Positions 9,004-18,733 are shown, counted from the first letter of the stretch. The stretch: DNA of 64,000 bases from Sphingomonas rosea (GCF_039538065.1 NZ_BAABBR010000001.1:1898501-1962500); one strand, 5' to 3'. The notes: generated by a model from the letters alone, not told the origin. Numbers and translations: made by a program.

Positions 9004-9884
9004 GGCTCGGCCCTTTCCCTGGGAAGCCGGAAACGGCCGGTGATCATCGAGCGCACCTCATTGTAGGGACCCGCCAGCACCACCATCGCGATGTGGACGA
9101 GGAAGAAGGCGACGAGCCCGAAGGCGGCGAGGAAGTGCAGCGAGCGCGCCGACTGCCGGCCGCCGAACAGGTCGAGCAGCGGGGAAAGCCCGCTCACCAG
9201 CGCGGGGCTCATCGTCATGCCGGTCAGGATGACGAGCGGCAGCAGGAAGAACAGCACCGAGGCGTAGGCGAGCTTCTGAAGGATGTTGTAGCGCAGCGCC
9301 GCCTCGCCGGTCGGGAAGCGCAGCCGGGCATGCTCCTTGATGTCGTGCCAGATGTTGCGCGGCGCCATCTCGGCCGCACGGATCCGCAGGTCCTTCTGGA
9401 AGTGCCGATTGACCAGCGAGACGATGCTGTAGGCGAGCAGCCCGAGGCTCAGCAGCCAGGCGAAGGCGAGGTGCCAGATGCGCGCATCGGCGAGGCTGTA
9501 GCTCGAGGGGATGGTCGCCCAGTGCGGAAAGGCGCGCCGCTGAATCGATCCGTCGGGCGCCTTCCAATAGCCCATGACGCCGGTCGTCTCGAGCTGCACC
9601 GGCCCGACCCTGAGATAGCCCTTGGTGGTCGTGCTGGTGACCTCGAGCCAGGCGCGGTCGGGATTGGCGCCATAGCTCCCCCAATAGAGCCGGGGATGCG
9701 CGTTGAAGATCATCAGCCCGCTCATCAGCATGACGAGCAGCGTCACCGCATTGGTCCAGTGCCACAGGCGGGTCGACAGCCGGTGCCGCTTGACGAGATC
9801 ACCGCCGATGGGGTGATCGGCGTCGGCGACGGGCGCCGGTTCGGCGGCCGGCTCGGCGGAGGGCGGATCGAGGACCGTCGACAT
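9000..9884 (-). CDS. Cytochrome b561/hydrogenase-type b subunit, membrane partner of the molybdoenzyme
   Basis: A 294-residue membrane protein with four predicted helices, each carrying a histidine suited to binding two b hemes (RLWHWTNAVTLL, IWHLAFAWLL, LHFLAAFG, FLVHIAMVVL). It resembles the cytochrome b561/Ni-Fe hydrogenase b-type family and should shuttle electrons between quinone and the periplasmic molybdoenzyme. A Pro/Ala-rich cytosolic N-terminus precedes the first helix. The start at ATG 9884 is preferred; the frame remains open into dabA. It begins 41 bases after the dabA stop on the same strand, so it may be cotranscribed with dabB-dabA. Confidence 0.85.
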   Translation of the reverse strand: MSTVLDPPSAEPAAEPAPVADADHPIGGDLVKRHRLSTRLWHWTNAVTLLVMLMSGLMIFNAHPRLYWGSYGANPDRAWLEVTSTTTKGYLRVGPVQLETTGVMGYWKAPDGSIQRRAFPHWATIPSSYSLADARIWHLAFAWLLSLGLLAYSIVSLVNRHFQKDLRIRAAEMAPRNIWHDIKEHARLRFPTGEAALRYNILQKLAYASVLFFLLPLVILTGMTMSPALVSGLSPLLDLFGGRQSARSLHFLAAFGLVAFFLVHIAMVVLAGPYNEVRSMITGRFRLPRERAEP

Positions 9885-9925
9885 TGCGTGGCACTGTGCC
9901 ACGGATCGCGGCCAAGCGACAGGGG

Positions 9926-12316
9926 TCAGGCGGCGACCAGATCGTCCTTGGGAATTACAGCGCCCTCGACGGCTTTCCACTGGCCTTCGCCGACGTAGCG
10001 CCACGCCAGCTGGCCGCGGTCGTCGAGCGCGATGAGATGTAGCCACTTGTTGTCGAACAGCGCGGCGACCCCCGGGTGGCGGGCGAGAATGTTCGCGATC
10101 GCCTCGCGCGGGGCTTCGACCAGCACCGAAAGGCGGAGCGGTTCGTGGATGAGCCGCTCGCCGTCGGTCACGCTCTGCAGCGGCAGGCCCGAGCGGAGCA
10201 GCCCGCCATTGCCCTCGACCACCCCGATCCCGCCGGTGACATTGTGGAGGAGCTTGTTGCCCGCGCCGAAGAGGTCGGGCGCGACGCTCGATCCGTAATA
10301 TTGCAGGCTGATCCAGCTGGCGACGACGACGGGCGCGGTGAGGATGAGCTCGAGGGTCGCGAAGCCCTCGTCGGCGCGCCAGTCGTAATCGTGGAGGAAG
10401 GCGCGGCCGGCGAGGTCCTTGCCCCGCGTGCGATCGCGCGGCGCGGCGACAAAGGCTTGGCAGCCTGCCAGCGCCCATTCGGGCCGAAGCTCGGCCCAGT
10501 TGCGCGCGCGGGCAGCGACGTCGAGGGCGGTGACGGCGCGAGGCAATCGGGCCGCCCGCTCGGTCGCCGCGACCATCCCCGCGCTCGCCAGCCAGCGTCT
10601 GGCCTGCGCGATCGCCTCGGCATGAGCGGGCGAGACATGGTCGTCGGTATAGAGCGTCACCGCGTCGGTCGTCGTGTCGTGAAGCGCGCCGAGGAACAGG
10701 GTGTCGTCGGGAACCGCGATTCCGCGTGCCGCGAGGCCGATTCGCACCGCGGGGTCGTTCAGAAGCCCCGCGAGGAGCCGCGCATTGACCTCACCCGACG
10801 CGCCGCCGCACGCCCCGCAATGCAGTGCGCTCGCATGCGGATTATTGACGACATTGGCGCCGTGACCCGCGAGCAGCACGAGCGGAGCGAAGTCACGCGT
10901 CAGACCCATGGCGCCGAGGATGATTGCGGCCATGCCGGTCCGGTCCTCGGGCGAAAGGTCCGGGGTGAAGCGCGGCACGGGGTCGTTCGGCGTCGTCCGC
11001 CGGCCAATCCCGAGGCCGTCGCGAACCAGTTTGGCGGCATAGAGCGGGCCCGCCGCCTCGACGAAAGCGAAGGACGAAACTGCCGCGAGCCGGAAGCGCC
11101 CCCAGGCACGGCGCGCGCGGCTGGCGATCCGCCGCATCCGGTCGGCGGGGCTGCCGTGCCCGGCTTCGCTCTGCACGGCCGGAGTGAGCAACACCGGAAG
11201 GCGGTGCTCGGTCACGTCCGATCCCAGCGGGCGATGGCCCGTCGCGATTCCGAAAAAGCCTGCGAAGCCCAGCGTCCGGATTCCGGGGTCGCAGCCCTCG
11301 AGCGCGCGGCGGAACACTTCCGAACGGACGTCGATGCAGAAGGCCGCCTGCAATGTCGGCCTACCCGCCGATGCGGCGCGGGCCGGGGCGGCGAAGACGG
11401 CGGCAAGGCGACGCTGCGCGGCCCGTTCGGCGGCCTCCTGGAGGATCGAGTCGACGATGTCGTCCGCGCTCGGCCGCAGCGGTTCGGCACAGGCTTTCAC
11501 GGTCGCCGCCCACAGCGACTCGATTTCCGCGCCATATTGGCCGGCAAGCGCGAGCTCGAAGGCGAGCAGGATGGCGACGAGGTCGGTGCCCGTGCGGTCG
11601 CTCTTGCCGCCGAGTTCGGCCTGCCACAGCCGGTAGCGCGCGACTTGTCCCCAGCCCGCCGTTCCGACGAGGAGGCGGTGGAAGTACGCCGGCAGGGCGG
11701 TCTCGCTCAGCCCGAGCCGGGTCGCGGCGAACGCCATCGCTTCCGCGCGCTCCTCGGGCAGGTCGGCGACGAGCGCGGCGAAGCCGCGCAGGCCGGCAAT
11801 CTCGGGGGTGAGGTCATGGCTTGCATACAGCCGCCACGCGGCGAATGCGCCCTTGGCCGGCGTGGTCGGCCACAGCGCCTGGCCCGCATCGAAATAGGTC
11901 GCGGCCCAGTGGCTGAAGCGCGCGGCGACCAGCGCCGGCCAGTCGATCCCCGATGCGCCCGCGGCGAGGTCGGCGACCGTCGGAACGGCCTGCGGTGCCG
12001 CGCGCGGCGTCTTGAGGGCAGTCTTCACCGCGGCGAGGGTCGGTCGTCCGGCAACCGGCGCCGCCTCGAGCGCGGCGACCAGATCGGCCTCCTCGATCGC
12101 GCCGCTCGCGATCCGCTCCGCGAACCAGGCGCGCGGCATGGTCACCGCGACCCCGCTTGCCTTGCCCCAGCGCGCGGCGGCCAGCGGCAGCGACTCGTGC
12201 GCCTGACCGAGGAACGGGTTCACCGCGACCGAGGTAGCGAGGGGCCACAAGGGCGGGATCGCGCGGATCGCCGCATCGGCGGCAGCGAGGATCGTGGCGG
12301 GGCTGAGCTGGGTCAT
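9926..12316 (-). CDS. dabA: Inorganic carbon transporter subunit DabA (DUF2309)
   Basis: Cytoplasmic, carbonic-anhydrase-like subunit of the DAB complex, which hydrates CO2 vectorially and so accumulates bicarbonate. The 796-residue protein has the early motif [10 protein letters not shown] and the likely zinc site formed by Cys and Asp in [15 protein letters not shown] together with His and Cys in [19 protein letters not shown], matching the residues known to be needed in Halothiobacillus DabA. The start ATG 12316 gives the usual N-terminus; the open frame extends into dabB. It lies 19 bases downstream of dabB. In a heterotroph it would supply bicarbonate to biotin carboxylases and similar enzymes. 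Confidence 0.93.
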   Translation of the reverse strand: MTQLSPATILAAADAAIRAIPPLWPLATSVAVNPFLGQAHESLPLAAARWGKASGVAVTMPRAWFAERIASGAIEEADLVAALEAAPVAGRPTLAAVKTALKTPRAAPQAVPTVADLAAGASGIDWPALVAARFSHWAATYFDAGQALWPTTPAKGAFAAWRLYASHDLTPEIAGLRGFAALVADLPEERAEAMAFAATRLGLSETALPAYFHRLLVGTAGWGQVARYRLWQAELGGKSDRTGTDLVAILLAFELALAGQYGAEIESLWAATVKACAEPLRPSADDIVDSILQEAAERAAQRRLAAVFAAPARAASAGRPTLQAAFCIDVRSEVFRRALEGCDPGIRTLGFAGFFGIATGHRPLGSDVTEHRLPVLLTPAVQSEAGHGSPADRMRRIASRARRAWGRFRLAAVSSFAFVEAAGPLYAAKLVRDGLGIGRRTTPNDPVPRFTPDLSPEDRTGMAAIILGAMGLTRDFAPLVLLAGHGANVVNNPHASALHCGACGGASGEVNARLLAGLLNDPAVRIGLAARGIAVPDDTLFLGALHDTTTDAVTLYTDDHVSPAHAEAIAQARRWLASAGMVAATERAARLPRAVTALDVAARARNWAELRPEWALAGCQAFVAAPRDRTRGKDLAGRAFLHDYDWRADEGFATLELILTAPVVVASWISLQYYGSSVAPDLFGAGNKLLHNVTGGIGVVEGNGGLLRSGLPLQSVTDGERLIHEPLRLSVLVEAPREAIANILARHPGVAALFDNKWLHLIALDDRGQLAWRYVGEGQWKAVEGAVIPKDDLVAA

Positions 12317-12335
12317 AAGCTTGTCCTTCGAGGCG

Positions 12336-13901
12336 TCAGGCGGCGGTGCGGGGCCGTCGCCAGCCGCCGAGCAGGCGGTCGAGCGCGGCATTGACGTAGA
12401 GCCCGTTCGAGAGGTGGACGCGAAGACCCGCGGCGGCGGGATGCATCGCCCACAAGGGGAACAGCGCCTGCGCGACCCCCACCAGTCCGAAGCTCAGCAC
12501 GGCGAGCGCCAGCAACGTCCATTCGAGCGGCCCGGGAAGGGGCGGCGGTGGAAGCGTTCCGCGCGTCAGCCATTCGGCCACGCTCTGCAGCGCGAAAGAG
12601 GCGAAGGCGGTCGCCGCCGAGTAGAGCGCGGTTCGCCGGGTCAGGAGTGCGGGCGCCTTGTCCGCGAACCCCTGCGCGAGGAGATAGGCGACCCCGAACA
12701 CCAGGATCGCGCCGAGCGTGAAGGCCTGCGCGCTCTTGTGCTCGATGCCGATCGTCAGGCCGAACAGGGCACCGATCGCCGCATAGATGGCGAGAGCAGC
12801 GAGGAATGCCCGCCCGACCGCCGCGCCGCTCGGCACGGCCACCGGCCCCGGCCGCCGGATCGCGGCGACCTGCTCGACCGCATTGCCCGAGGCGAGAAAG
12901 GCGTGAGCCTTGTAGAGCGAGTGGGCGACGATGTGCAGCAGTGCGAGCGGGAAGAGGGCGAGCCCGCACTGCAGGATCATGAAGCCCATCTGCGCCACGG
13001 TCGACCAAGCGAGAGAGGTCTTGACCGCTGGCTGTGTCAGCATGACCGCCGCGCCGAAGATCGCAGTGAAGCCGCCGACGATCGCCAGCACCGCCAGCGT
13101 GCCGGGGGCGCCCAGCATCACGTCGGCGAAGCGGATGAGGAGAAAGCCCCCGGCATTGATGACCCCGGCGTGGAGCAGCGCCGATACCGGGGTCGGCGCC
13201 TCCATCACCTCGGTCAGCCATCCGTGCGTCGGGAATTGCGCCGACTTGAGCAAGGCAGCCAGGGCGAGCAGCGGCGCGACGCCGACGAGCAGGCTTCCGC
13301 CGCGCGCCGCCGCAATGACGGTCGCAATGTCGGTCGTTCCGGTGCCTGCGATCATCAACGCCACCGCCAGCAGCATCGCTGCTCCGCCGATCGACGAGAA
13401 CAACGCCTTCTTGCGCGCCGCCCGCCGCGCCGCGGGTCGCTCGGCGTAGAAGAGGAGCAGGCGGTGGAGGCACATGCTGGTTGCGATCCAGGCGGCGACG
13501 AGCTGGACGAGGTTGCCGGCCTGGACCAGCAACAGCACCGCCGCCACCGCCGCGCACAGCCAGCCGGTGAAGGCGCCCTGCCGCGCCTCGCCGTCGAGGT
13601 AGGTGCGGGTGAAGCGGATCACGATCCAGCCGACGAAGCTCACCAGCAGCAGCATCGTCACGCTCACCGCATCGATCCGCGCCGACAGGCCGATCCCCGC
13701 GCTGCCGAGAAGCGGGCTCGTCACCGGCCCGCCAGCAACCAGCAGGGCACACGTCCCGATGGCGGCGAGCAGCGCCAGGAAGGCTGCCACTTCCGCAAGT
13801 GCAGGCACGTGTCGCGGGCGCCGGCCGGGCTGAAGGGCAGCCAGCAGCGCCGCGATGCCCAGGAGCGTGGGGGCGGCGAGGGGAAGAAGTTCGATCGGCA
13901 A
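12336..13901 (-). CDS. dabB: Inorganic carbon transporter subunit DabB (NuoL-like membrane subunit)
   Basis: Polytopic membrane protein of the proton-conducting NADH dehydrogenase (NuoL/MrpA) family that couples ion flow to DabA. The 521-residue protein has about a dozen hydrophobic helices and the family segments [19 protein letters not shown] and [19 protein letters not shown], including the conserved lysine/histidine channel region ([18 protein letters not shown]). The start is TTG 13901, supported by a GGAGA ribosome-binding site six to seven bases upstream. It is the first gene of the dab operon and diverges from a LysR regulator at 14000. Confidence 0.92.
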   Translation of the reverse strand: MPIELLPLAAPTLLGIAALLAALQPGRRPRHVPALAEVAAFLALLAAIGTCALLVAGGPVTSPLLGSAGIGLSARIDAVSVTMLLLVSFVGWIVIRFTRTYLDGEARQGAFTGWLCAAVAAVLLLVQAGNLVQLVAAWIATSMCLHRLLLFYAERPAARRAARKKALFSSIGGAAMLLAVALMIAGTGTTDIATVIAAARGGSLLVGVAPLLALAALLKSAQFPTHGWLTEVMEAPTPVSALLHAGVINAGGFLLIRFADVMLGAPGTLAVLAIVGGFTAIFGAAVMLTQPAVKTSLAWSTVAQMGFMILQCGLALFPLALLHIVAHSLYKAHAFLASGNAVEQVAAIRRPGPVAVPSGAAVGRAFLAALAIYAAIGALFGLTIGIEHKSAQAFTLGAILVFGVAYLLAQGFADKAPALLTRRTALYSAATAFASFALQSVAEWLTRGTLPPPPLPGPLEWTLLALAVLSFGLVGVAQALFPLWAMHPAAAGLRVHLSNGLYVNAALDRLLGGWRRPRTAA

Positions 13902-13948
13902 GAGCGTCTCCGGGCGGCTGGTCCTTGCCCGCAGCTACGTCGCAACCC

Positions 13949-13960
13949 TTATCCTGATAA
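13949..13960. promoter_or_regulatory. Candidate LysR-type site between dabB and its regulator
   Basis: TTATCCTGATAA is a short dyad (TTATC/GATAA) in the 98-base divergent gap between dabB and the LysR gene. This is where a LysR protein would control both units. The surrounding gap is AT-rich for this window and should also hold both promoters. The match is short, so the assignment rests mainly on position. Confidence 0.35.
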
Positions 13961-13999
13961 ATGCATTGTTCTCGCGATACCGTTAGGTAAAAACGAACG

Positions 14000-14887
14000 A
14001 TGGCCGCGATCAACTACAATCACCTGCGCTACTTCTGGGCAGTGGCGCATGACGGAAATCTCACCCGTACCGCCGAGCGATTGAACGTCACCCAGTCCGC
14101 CTTGTCGGTGCAGATCCGAAAGCTCGAGGAGCGGCTCGGCCATCCCTTGTTCGAACGGCGCGGCCGCCAGCTCCACCTGACCGAGGCCGGACGGATCGCG
14201 CTCGACCATGCCGACAGTATCTTCGCGGCCGGCGACGAGCTTGTCGCGACCCTTGATCAGCGCGGAACCGTGCGACAGGCGCTTCGGGTTGGCGCGCTCG
14301 CTACGCTGTCGCGCAATTTCCAGATGGAGTTCCTGCGCCCGCTCTTCGGCCGCGACGACGTCGAGATCATCCTGCGCTCCGGCAGCCAGGCCGAGCTCCT
14401 TCGCGGGCTCGAAGCGCTCAGCCTCGACGTGGTCCTCGTCAACCGCCCGCCGTCGAGCGACGCGCTCAACCCCTTCGTGTCGCACCGGGTGACCGAGCAG
14501 CCCGTCAGCCTGTTCGGCACGCCGGCGCGGCTCGCGGGAGCCGGGGAGGGGGCGGGGCTCGCCGCGCTCCTCGCCCACTGCCCGGTCGTCTTGCCCACCG
14601 CCGAAAGCGAGGTGCGCAGTGATTTCGACGCGCTGATGGATCGCATCGGCGTCCGCCCGCAGATCGCCGCCGAAGTCGAGGACATGGCGATGCTCCGCCT
14701 CCTGGCGCGCGAGGACGTGGGCCTCGCCGTCCTCCCGCCGATCGTGGTCAAGGATGAGATTGCCGCCGGCACGTTGGTCGAGGCCGAGCGGATGCCCGGC
14801 ATCGCCGCGCGCTTCTACGCCGTGACGATCGAGCGGCGCTTCCCCCATCCGCTCGTCCGCGAACTTGTTTCCGCACTGGGCCGCTGA
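14000..14887 (+). CDS. LysR-family transcriptional regulator, NhaR-like, divergent from dab
   Basis: DNA-binding regulator of 295 residues. The N-terminal winged helix (residues 5-62) contains NYNHLRYFWAVAHDGNLTRTAERLNV-type features and LNVTQSALSVQIRKLEERLG, the classic LysR helix-turn-helix. The remaining two-thirds is a periplasmic-binding-like effector domain (RQALRVGALATLSRNF onward). The N-terminus resembles NhaR-type members. Its divergent arrangement with dabB suggests it controls the inorganic carbon transporter, perhaps in response to CO2 or bicarbonate shortage; that link is inferred from position. Confidence 0.9.
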   Translation: MAAINYNHLRYFWAVAHDGNLTRTAERLNVTQSALSVQIRKLEERLGHPLFERRGRQLHLTEAGRIALDHADSIFAAGDELVATLDQRGTVRQALRVGALATLSRNFQMEFLRPLFGRDDVEIILRSGSQAELLRGLEALSLDVVLVNRPPSSDALNPFVSHRVTEQPVSLFGTPARLAGAGEGAGLAALLAHCPVVLPTAESEVRSDFDALMDRIGVRPQIAAEVEDMAMLRLLAREDVGLAVLPPIVVKDEIAAGTLVEAERMPGIAARFYAVTIERRFPHPLVRELVSALGR

Positions 14888-14977
14888 ACCGCCCTTTTGC
14901 ATTGCCTTTCAGCGGCTGGAGGCTAGACTGGCGGCGCTCGGCTAACCCGTGTCGTGCCCATCCTCGATGACGCATCT

Positions 14978-14992
14978 GTTCTCCCCTTGTTC
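14978..14992. promoter_or_regulatory. LexA (SOS) box upstream of recA
   Basis: GTTC (14978-14981), seven bases, GTTC (14989-14992): the direct-repeat GTTC-N7-GTTC operator of alphaproteobacterial LexA, 73 bases before the recA start. It is nested inside a perfect inverted repeat, TCTGTTCT (14975-14982) and AGAACAGA (14997-15004). Repression of recA by LexA is expected. Confidence 0.88.
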
Positions 14993-15064
14993 CACGAGAA
15001 CAGAATGTGTACATATGTCCGCATCGGAGGCATTTGCCGCCAGCGGACGAAGAGGGACTAGGGC

Positions 15065-16138
15065 ATGGCTATGCAGCTGAAAGTCGTTTCCATGGGCGGG
15101 GATTCAATGACGGTTGACAGGCAGAAGGCGCTCGACGCCGCATTGGCGCAGATCGATCGCGCGTTCGGCAAGGGCTCGGCGATGAAGCTGGGCGAGAAGC
15201 CCAAGATGGAGGTCGAGGTGATCTCGACCGGCAGCCTCGGGCTCGACATTGCGCTGGGCGTCGGCGGCCTGCCGCGCGGCCGCGTGATCGAGATCTACGG
15301 GCCGGAAAGCTCGGGCAAGACCACGCTTGCGCTCCACACCATCGCCGAGGCGCAGAAGACCGGCGGCACCGCGGCCTTTGTCGATGCCGAACACGCGCTC
15401 GACCCCGCCTACGCCAAGAAGCTCGGCGTCAACATCGACGAACTGATCGTCAGCCAGCCCGACACGGGTGAGCAGGCGCTCGAGATCGTCGACACGCTGG
15501 TTCGCTCGAACGCGATCGACGTTCTGGTGGTCGATTCGGTCGCCGCGCTCGTGCCCCGCGCCGAGATCGAGGGCGAAATGGGCGACAGCCACGTCGGCCT
15601 CCAGGCCCGCCTGATGAGCCAGTCGCTGCGCAAGCTCACCGGCTCGATCAGCCGCTCGCGCTGCATGGTGATCTTCATCAACCAGCTGCGCATGAAGATC
15701 GGCGTCATGTACGGCAATCCCGAAACGACGACGGGCGGCAACGCGCTCAAGTTCTACGCGAGCGTGCGCCTCGACATCCGTCGCACCGGGCAGATCAAGG
15801 ACCGCGACGAGATCGTTGGCAACGCGACCCGCGTGAAGGTCGTCAAGAACAAGGTCGCGCCGCCGTTCAAGCAGGTCGAGTTCGACATCATGTATGGCGA
15901 GGGCGTCAGCAAGATCGGCGAGATCCTCGACCTCGGCGTCAAGGCCGGGGTGGTCGAGAAGTCGGGCGCCTGGTTCAGCTACGACTCGATCCGCATCGGC
16001 CAGGGTCGCGAGAATTCGAAGACCTACCTCAAGGAAAACCCCGAGATCACGGCCAAGATCGAAGCCGCCATCCGTCGCGGCAAGGACGAGATTGGCGACG
16101 CGCTGATGGTCGGTCCGGGCGAGGAAGACGACAACTGA
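15065..16138 (+). CDS. recA: Recombinase RecA
   Basis: ATP-dependent strand-exchange protein of homologous recombination and coprotease for LexA cleavage. The 357-residue protein carries the Walker A motif GPESSGKT at residues 79-86, Walker [11 protein letters not shown], the L2 region ([25 protein letters not shown] segment) and a short acidic C-terminus (GEEDDN). ATG 15065 follows an AGAGGGA ribosome-binding site; a second in-frame ATG at 15107 (MTVDRQKAL) is a plausible alternative. It stands as a single transcription unit between a LexA box and a strong terminator at 16168. Confidence 0.98.
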   Translation: MAMQLKVVSMGGDSMTVDRQKALDAALAQIDRAFGKGSAMKLGEKPKMEVEVISTGSLGLDIALGVGGLPRGRVIEIYGPESSGKTTLALHTIAEAQKTGGTAAFVDAEHALDPAYAKKLGVNIDELIVSQPDTGEQALEIVDTLVRSNAIDVLVVDSVAALVPRAEIEGEMGDSHVGLQARLMSQSLRKLTGSISRSRCMVIFINQLRMKIGVMYGNPETTTGGNALKFYASVRLDIRRTGQIKDRDEIVGNATRVKVVKNKVAPPFKQVEFDIMYGEGVSKIGEILDLGVKAGVVEKSGAWFSYDSIRIGQGRENSKTYLKENPEITAKIEAAIRRGKDEIGDALMVGPGEEDDN

Positions 16139-16167
16139 GCCGCCTGCGGCATCAGCGACGATGATCG

Positions 16168-16202
16168 GGACCCCGGGGCGGCGACGCTTCCGGGGTCCTT
16201 TT
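16168..16202 (+). terminator. Rho-independent terminator after recA
   Basis: GGACCCCGG (16168-16176) pairs perfectly with CCGGGGTCC (16190-16198) across a 13-base loop and is followed by TTTT, 30 bases after the recA stop. This is the clearest intrinsic terminator in the window. Confidence 0.88.
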
Positions 16203-16241
16203 CATTCACAGGCTGAACGCCGCCCGCAAAATTCGTTAAGC

Positions 16242-16260
16242 CGCGAGAACGGTTCTCGCG
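16242..16260. promoter_or_regulatory. Perfect 19-base palindrome upstream of the SIMPL gene
   Basis: CGCGAGAAC, one central G, GTTCTCGCG: a perfect inverted repeat 43 bases before the start at 16303. There is no T-run, so it is more like an operator than a terminator. The half-site contains GAAC/GTTC, but the spacing does not fit the LexA direct repeat. Confidence 0.45.
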
Positions 16261-16302
16261 ATTAGGCGTTGGCGCATCAATGTCTCCTTCGGAAGGAACG
16301 CC

Positions 16303-17067
16303 ATGCGTCTGCTCTTTGCCCTGACCCTGCTCAGCCTCCCCACCATCGCCGCCGCGCAGGTGCTGCCGCAGTCGACCATCGCCGAGATGGCGACCACGCC
16401 ACTGGTCAAGCTCCAGATCTCCGAGAACCTGCGCACCCCGCCCGACGAGGCGAGCATCACCGTCGGCACGCAGGCCCGCGCCCAGACCGCCACCGCTGCG
16501 GCCGCCGCCAACAAGGCCAAGACCGAGAAACTGCTCGCCACCATCCGCGCCGCCGGCATCCGCGAGCGCGACATCCAGACGCAGGGCATCCAGCTCAGCC
16601 CCGAGTACAATTACGTCAACGATCCCGCGACGGGCCGCGGCCGGCAGGTCTTCAACGGCTACGTCGCGAGCAACTCGATCCAGATCAAGACGCGCGACAT
16701 CCCGAAGCTCACTGCGCTCCTCGACACGCTGACCACCGCCGGCGCGGACAGCGTCTACGGACCCAATTTCTCGATCGCCGACCCGCTCCCGCTGCGCGCC
16801 GAAGCCCGCAAGCGTGCGCTGGTGCGTGGCGCTGCCGAAGCGCTCGAATATGCCCGCGCGCAAGGGTTTAGCCGTGTGTCGCTGCTCTCGGTCGAGGAGG
16901 GGACGAGCTATCGCGGCACCGACGTCATCGTCACCGCCTCGCGAGTCCAGTCGCAGATGGCCCCGCCGCCGCCGCCGCCCGTCGCTCCCGAACGTGACGG
17001 CATCGTCGCCCCGGGCCAGCTCGAGACCGGCGTGTCGCTGGGGCTGATTTACCGGATGGAGCGTTAG
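16303..17067 (+). CDS. Secreted SIMPL-domain protein (DUF541)
   Basis: Periplasmic protein of 254 residues with a cleavable signal peptide (MRLLFALTLLSLPTIAAAQ) and a single SIMPL/DUF541 domain covering most of the rest, including the typical VKLQISENLRTPPDEASITVG beginning and the GYVASNSIQIKTRDIPKL segment. Family members are implicated in envelope stress and oxidative damage resistance, but the molecular function is not settled. A GGAAGGAA ribosome-binding site precedes ATG 16303. A perfect palindrome at 16242-16260 may regulate it. Confidence 0.87.
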   Translation: MRLLFALTLLSLPTIAAAQVLPQSTIAEMATTPLVKLQISENLRTPPDEASITVGTQARAQTATAAAAANKAKTEKLLATIRAAGIRERDIQTQGIQLSPEYNYVNDPATGRGRQVFNGYVASNSIQIKTRDIPKLTALLDTLTTAGADSVYGPNFSIADPLPLRAEARKRALVRGAAEALEYARAQGFSRVSLLSVEEGTSYRGTDVIVTASRVQSQMAPPPPPPVAPERDGIVAPGQLETGVSLGLIYRMER

Positions 17068-17092
17068 GGCCTCCGAACTTCAAACCAAGGGA

Positions 17093-18523
17093 ATGACGAT
17101 GGCAGACGGCGAGCGCATGGGCATGGTGACGGCGACCAATCCCGCCACGGGCGAGAAGGGGAAGTCCTATCAGGCCCATGACCTCGCCGTCGCCCGCGAG
17201 GCGGCGCGCAAGGCCCACGAAGCGCAGCGCGAGTGGCGCCGCACGAGCTTCGAGGAGCGCGCCGCCGTCATCCGCAAGGCCGGCGAGCTGCTCCGCGCGC
17301 GGGCCGACGATTATGCTGCGCTGATGACCGCCGAGATGGGCAAGACCCTGACCGAGGGCCGCGCCGAGGTCGAGAAATGCGCCACGCATTGCGACTGGTT
17401 CGCGGCCCATGCCGAGGGTTATCTCGCCGACGAGCCGGTCGACCTCGACGGCAAGGCCGAGGCTTTCGTCACCTTCAATCCCGTCGGCGTCGTCCTGGCG
17501 GTGATGCCGTGGAACTTCCCCTTCTGGCAGGTGATCCGCTTCGCCGCGCCGGCGCTGATGGCGGGCAATGGCGCGCTGCTCAAGCATGCAAGCAACGTCC
17601 CCGGCTGCGCGCTGGCCATCGAAGAGCTGCTCCATGACGCCGGCGTGCCCCACGACCTGTTCCGCACGCTCATCCTGCCGAGCAAGGACATTGCCGGGCT
17701 GATCGAGGACCAGCACATCGCCGCCGTCACGCTGACCGGCAGCGTCGCTGCGGGCAAGAGCGTCGCGGCCGCGGCGGGCGGGGTGCTCAAGAAGTGTGTA
17801 CTCGAACTCGGCGGCTCGGACGCCTATCTCGTGCTCGAGGATGCTGATGTCGCCGCCGCTGCCAAGGTCGCCGCCGCCGCGCGGATGGTGAACGGCGGGC
17901 AGAGCTGCATCGCGGGCAAGCGCTTCATCGTGGTGGCCTCGATCAAGCCGCAGTTCGAGACCGCGCTGGTCGAGGCGATGCGCGCCTTCGAGATGGGCGA
18001 TCCGACCGACAAGGCGACCAAGCTCGGACCGATGCAGAGCATCGAGGCGCGCGACGAGATCGCCGAGCAGGTCGAGAAGAGCATCGCCAACGGGGCGAAG
18101 CTCCTCCTCGGCGGCGCCAAGCCCGACAAGCCCGGCGCCTGGTATCCCGCGACGGTGCTGACCGACGTCAAGGCAGGTCAGCCGGCGCATGACGAGGAGG
18201 TGTTCGGCCCCGTCGCCGCGATCATCGAGGCCAAGGACGAGGCCGACGCCATCCGGATCGCCAATGCCAGCGAGTTCGGGCTCGGCTCGGGCGTCCTTAC
18301 CGGCGACCCCGACCGCGGGCGGCGCATCGCCCGCGACGAGCTCGAAGCGGGGATGAGCTTCGTCAATGACAACGTCCGCTCGGATCCGCGCATGCCCTTC
18401 GGCGGGGTCAAGCATTCGGGCTACGGCCGCGAATGCGCGAGCTACGGCATCCGCGAATTCGTCAACGTGAAGACCGTGCTGGTGAAGCCGGTGGAGGCGG
18501 CCAGCAAGGCCCGGGTCGAATAG
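17093..18523 (+). CDS. NAD(P)-dependent succinate-semialdehyde-type aldehyde dehydrogenase
   Basis: Cytosolic aldehyde dehydrogenase, 476 residues, of the SSADH branch. It oxidises an aldehyde to the acid with NAD(P). Visible motifs are PWNFPFWQVIRFAAPAL, the catalytic glutamate at residue 238 in LELGGSD, and the nucleophile Cys272 in NGGQSCIAGKR. The C-terminus has the MPFGGVKHSGYGRE signature. ATG 17093 is used; ATG 17099 is possible. It is probably a Sad/GabD-like enzyme, but no aminotransferase or GABA gene is beside it, so the substrate stays inferred. Confidence 0.87.
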   Translation: MTMADGERMGMVTATNPATGEKGKSYQAHDLAVAREAARKAHEAQREWRRTSFEERAAVIRKAGELLRARADDYAALMTAEMGKTLTEGRAEVEKCATHCDWFAAHAEGYLADEPVDLDGKAEAFVTFNPVGVVLAVMPWNFPFWQVIRFAAPALMAGNGALLKHASNVPGCALAIEELLHDAGVPHDLFRTLILPSKDIAGLIEDQHIAAVTLTGSVAAGKSVAAAAGGVLKKCVLELGGSDAYLVLEDADVAAAAKVAAAARMVNGGQSCIAGKRFIVVASIKPQFETALVEAMRAFEMGDPTDKATKLGPMQSIEARDEIAEQVEKSIANGAKLLLGGAKPDKPGAWYPATVLTDVKAGQPAHDEEVFGPVAAIIEAKDEADAIRIANASEFGLGSGVLTGDPDRGRRIARDELEAGMSFVNDNVRSDPRMPFGGVKHSGYGRECASYGIREFVNVKTVLVKPVEAASKARVE

Positions 18524-18583
18524 GCGAGGGTCACGAAGGTCCAAGGGTGCGGGGGTCTGCCGGCAAGACAAAGGACCGAACGG

Positions 18584-18733
18584 TTGGCGGAATTGTACCA
18601 TTCCGCAAATCTGAACAAGGTCCCGTTCCGTGACCCTGCCAATGCCCACGGCGGTATGGGATATAGTCTGGAAAGAGCCGACGGCGAACCGCTGCGGTAC
18701 CTCAAGCAGGCGAAATCCTACTTTGCAAGGTGA
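18584..18733 (+). CDS. Orphan small ORF, 49 residues, possible gene or remnant
   Basis: A TTG at 18584 preceded by AAGGA at 18571-18575 (8-base spacing) opens a 49-residue frame ending at TGA 18733. The product looks protein-like (NLNKVPFRDPANAHGGMGYS, then LKQAKSYFAR) and is free of the Arg/Ala runs typical of shadow frames here. About two-thirds of its codons end in G or C, clearly fewer than in the neighbouring genes. The frame stays open back to the stop of the upstream dehydrogenase, so it could also be the tail of a decayed longer gene. I do not recognise it. Confidence 0.4.
   Translation: MAELYHSANLNKVPFRDPANAHGGMGYSLERADGEPLRYLKQAKSYFAR

Noticed and set aside
8236..9884. MsrP-MsrQ methionine sulfoxide reductase pair
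   Set aside because: The soluble enzyme is shorter than MsrP and the membrane partner has a cytochrome b561/hydrogenase-b layout rather than the MsrQ one, so the name was not used.
10076..12394. A 772-codon plus-strand frame opposite dabA
   Set aside because: Antisense to a conserved DabA with its zinc-site motifs; composition is Arg/Gly/Glu-rich with no domain.
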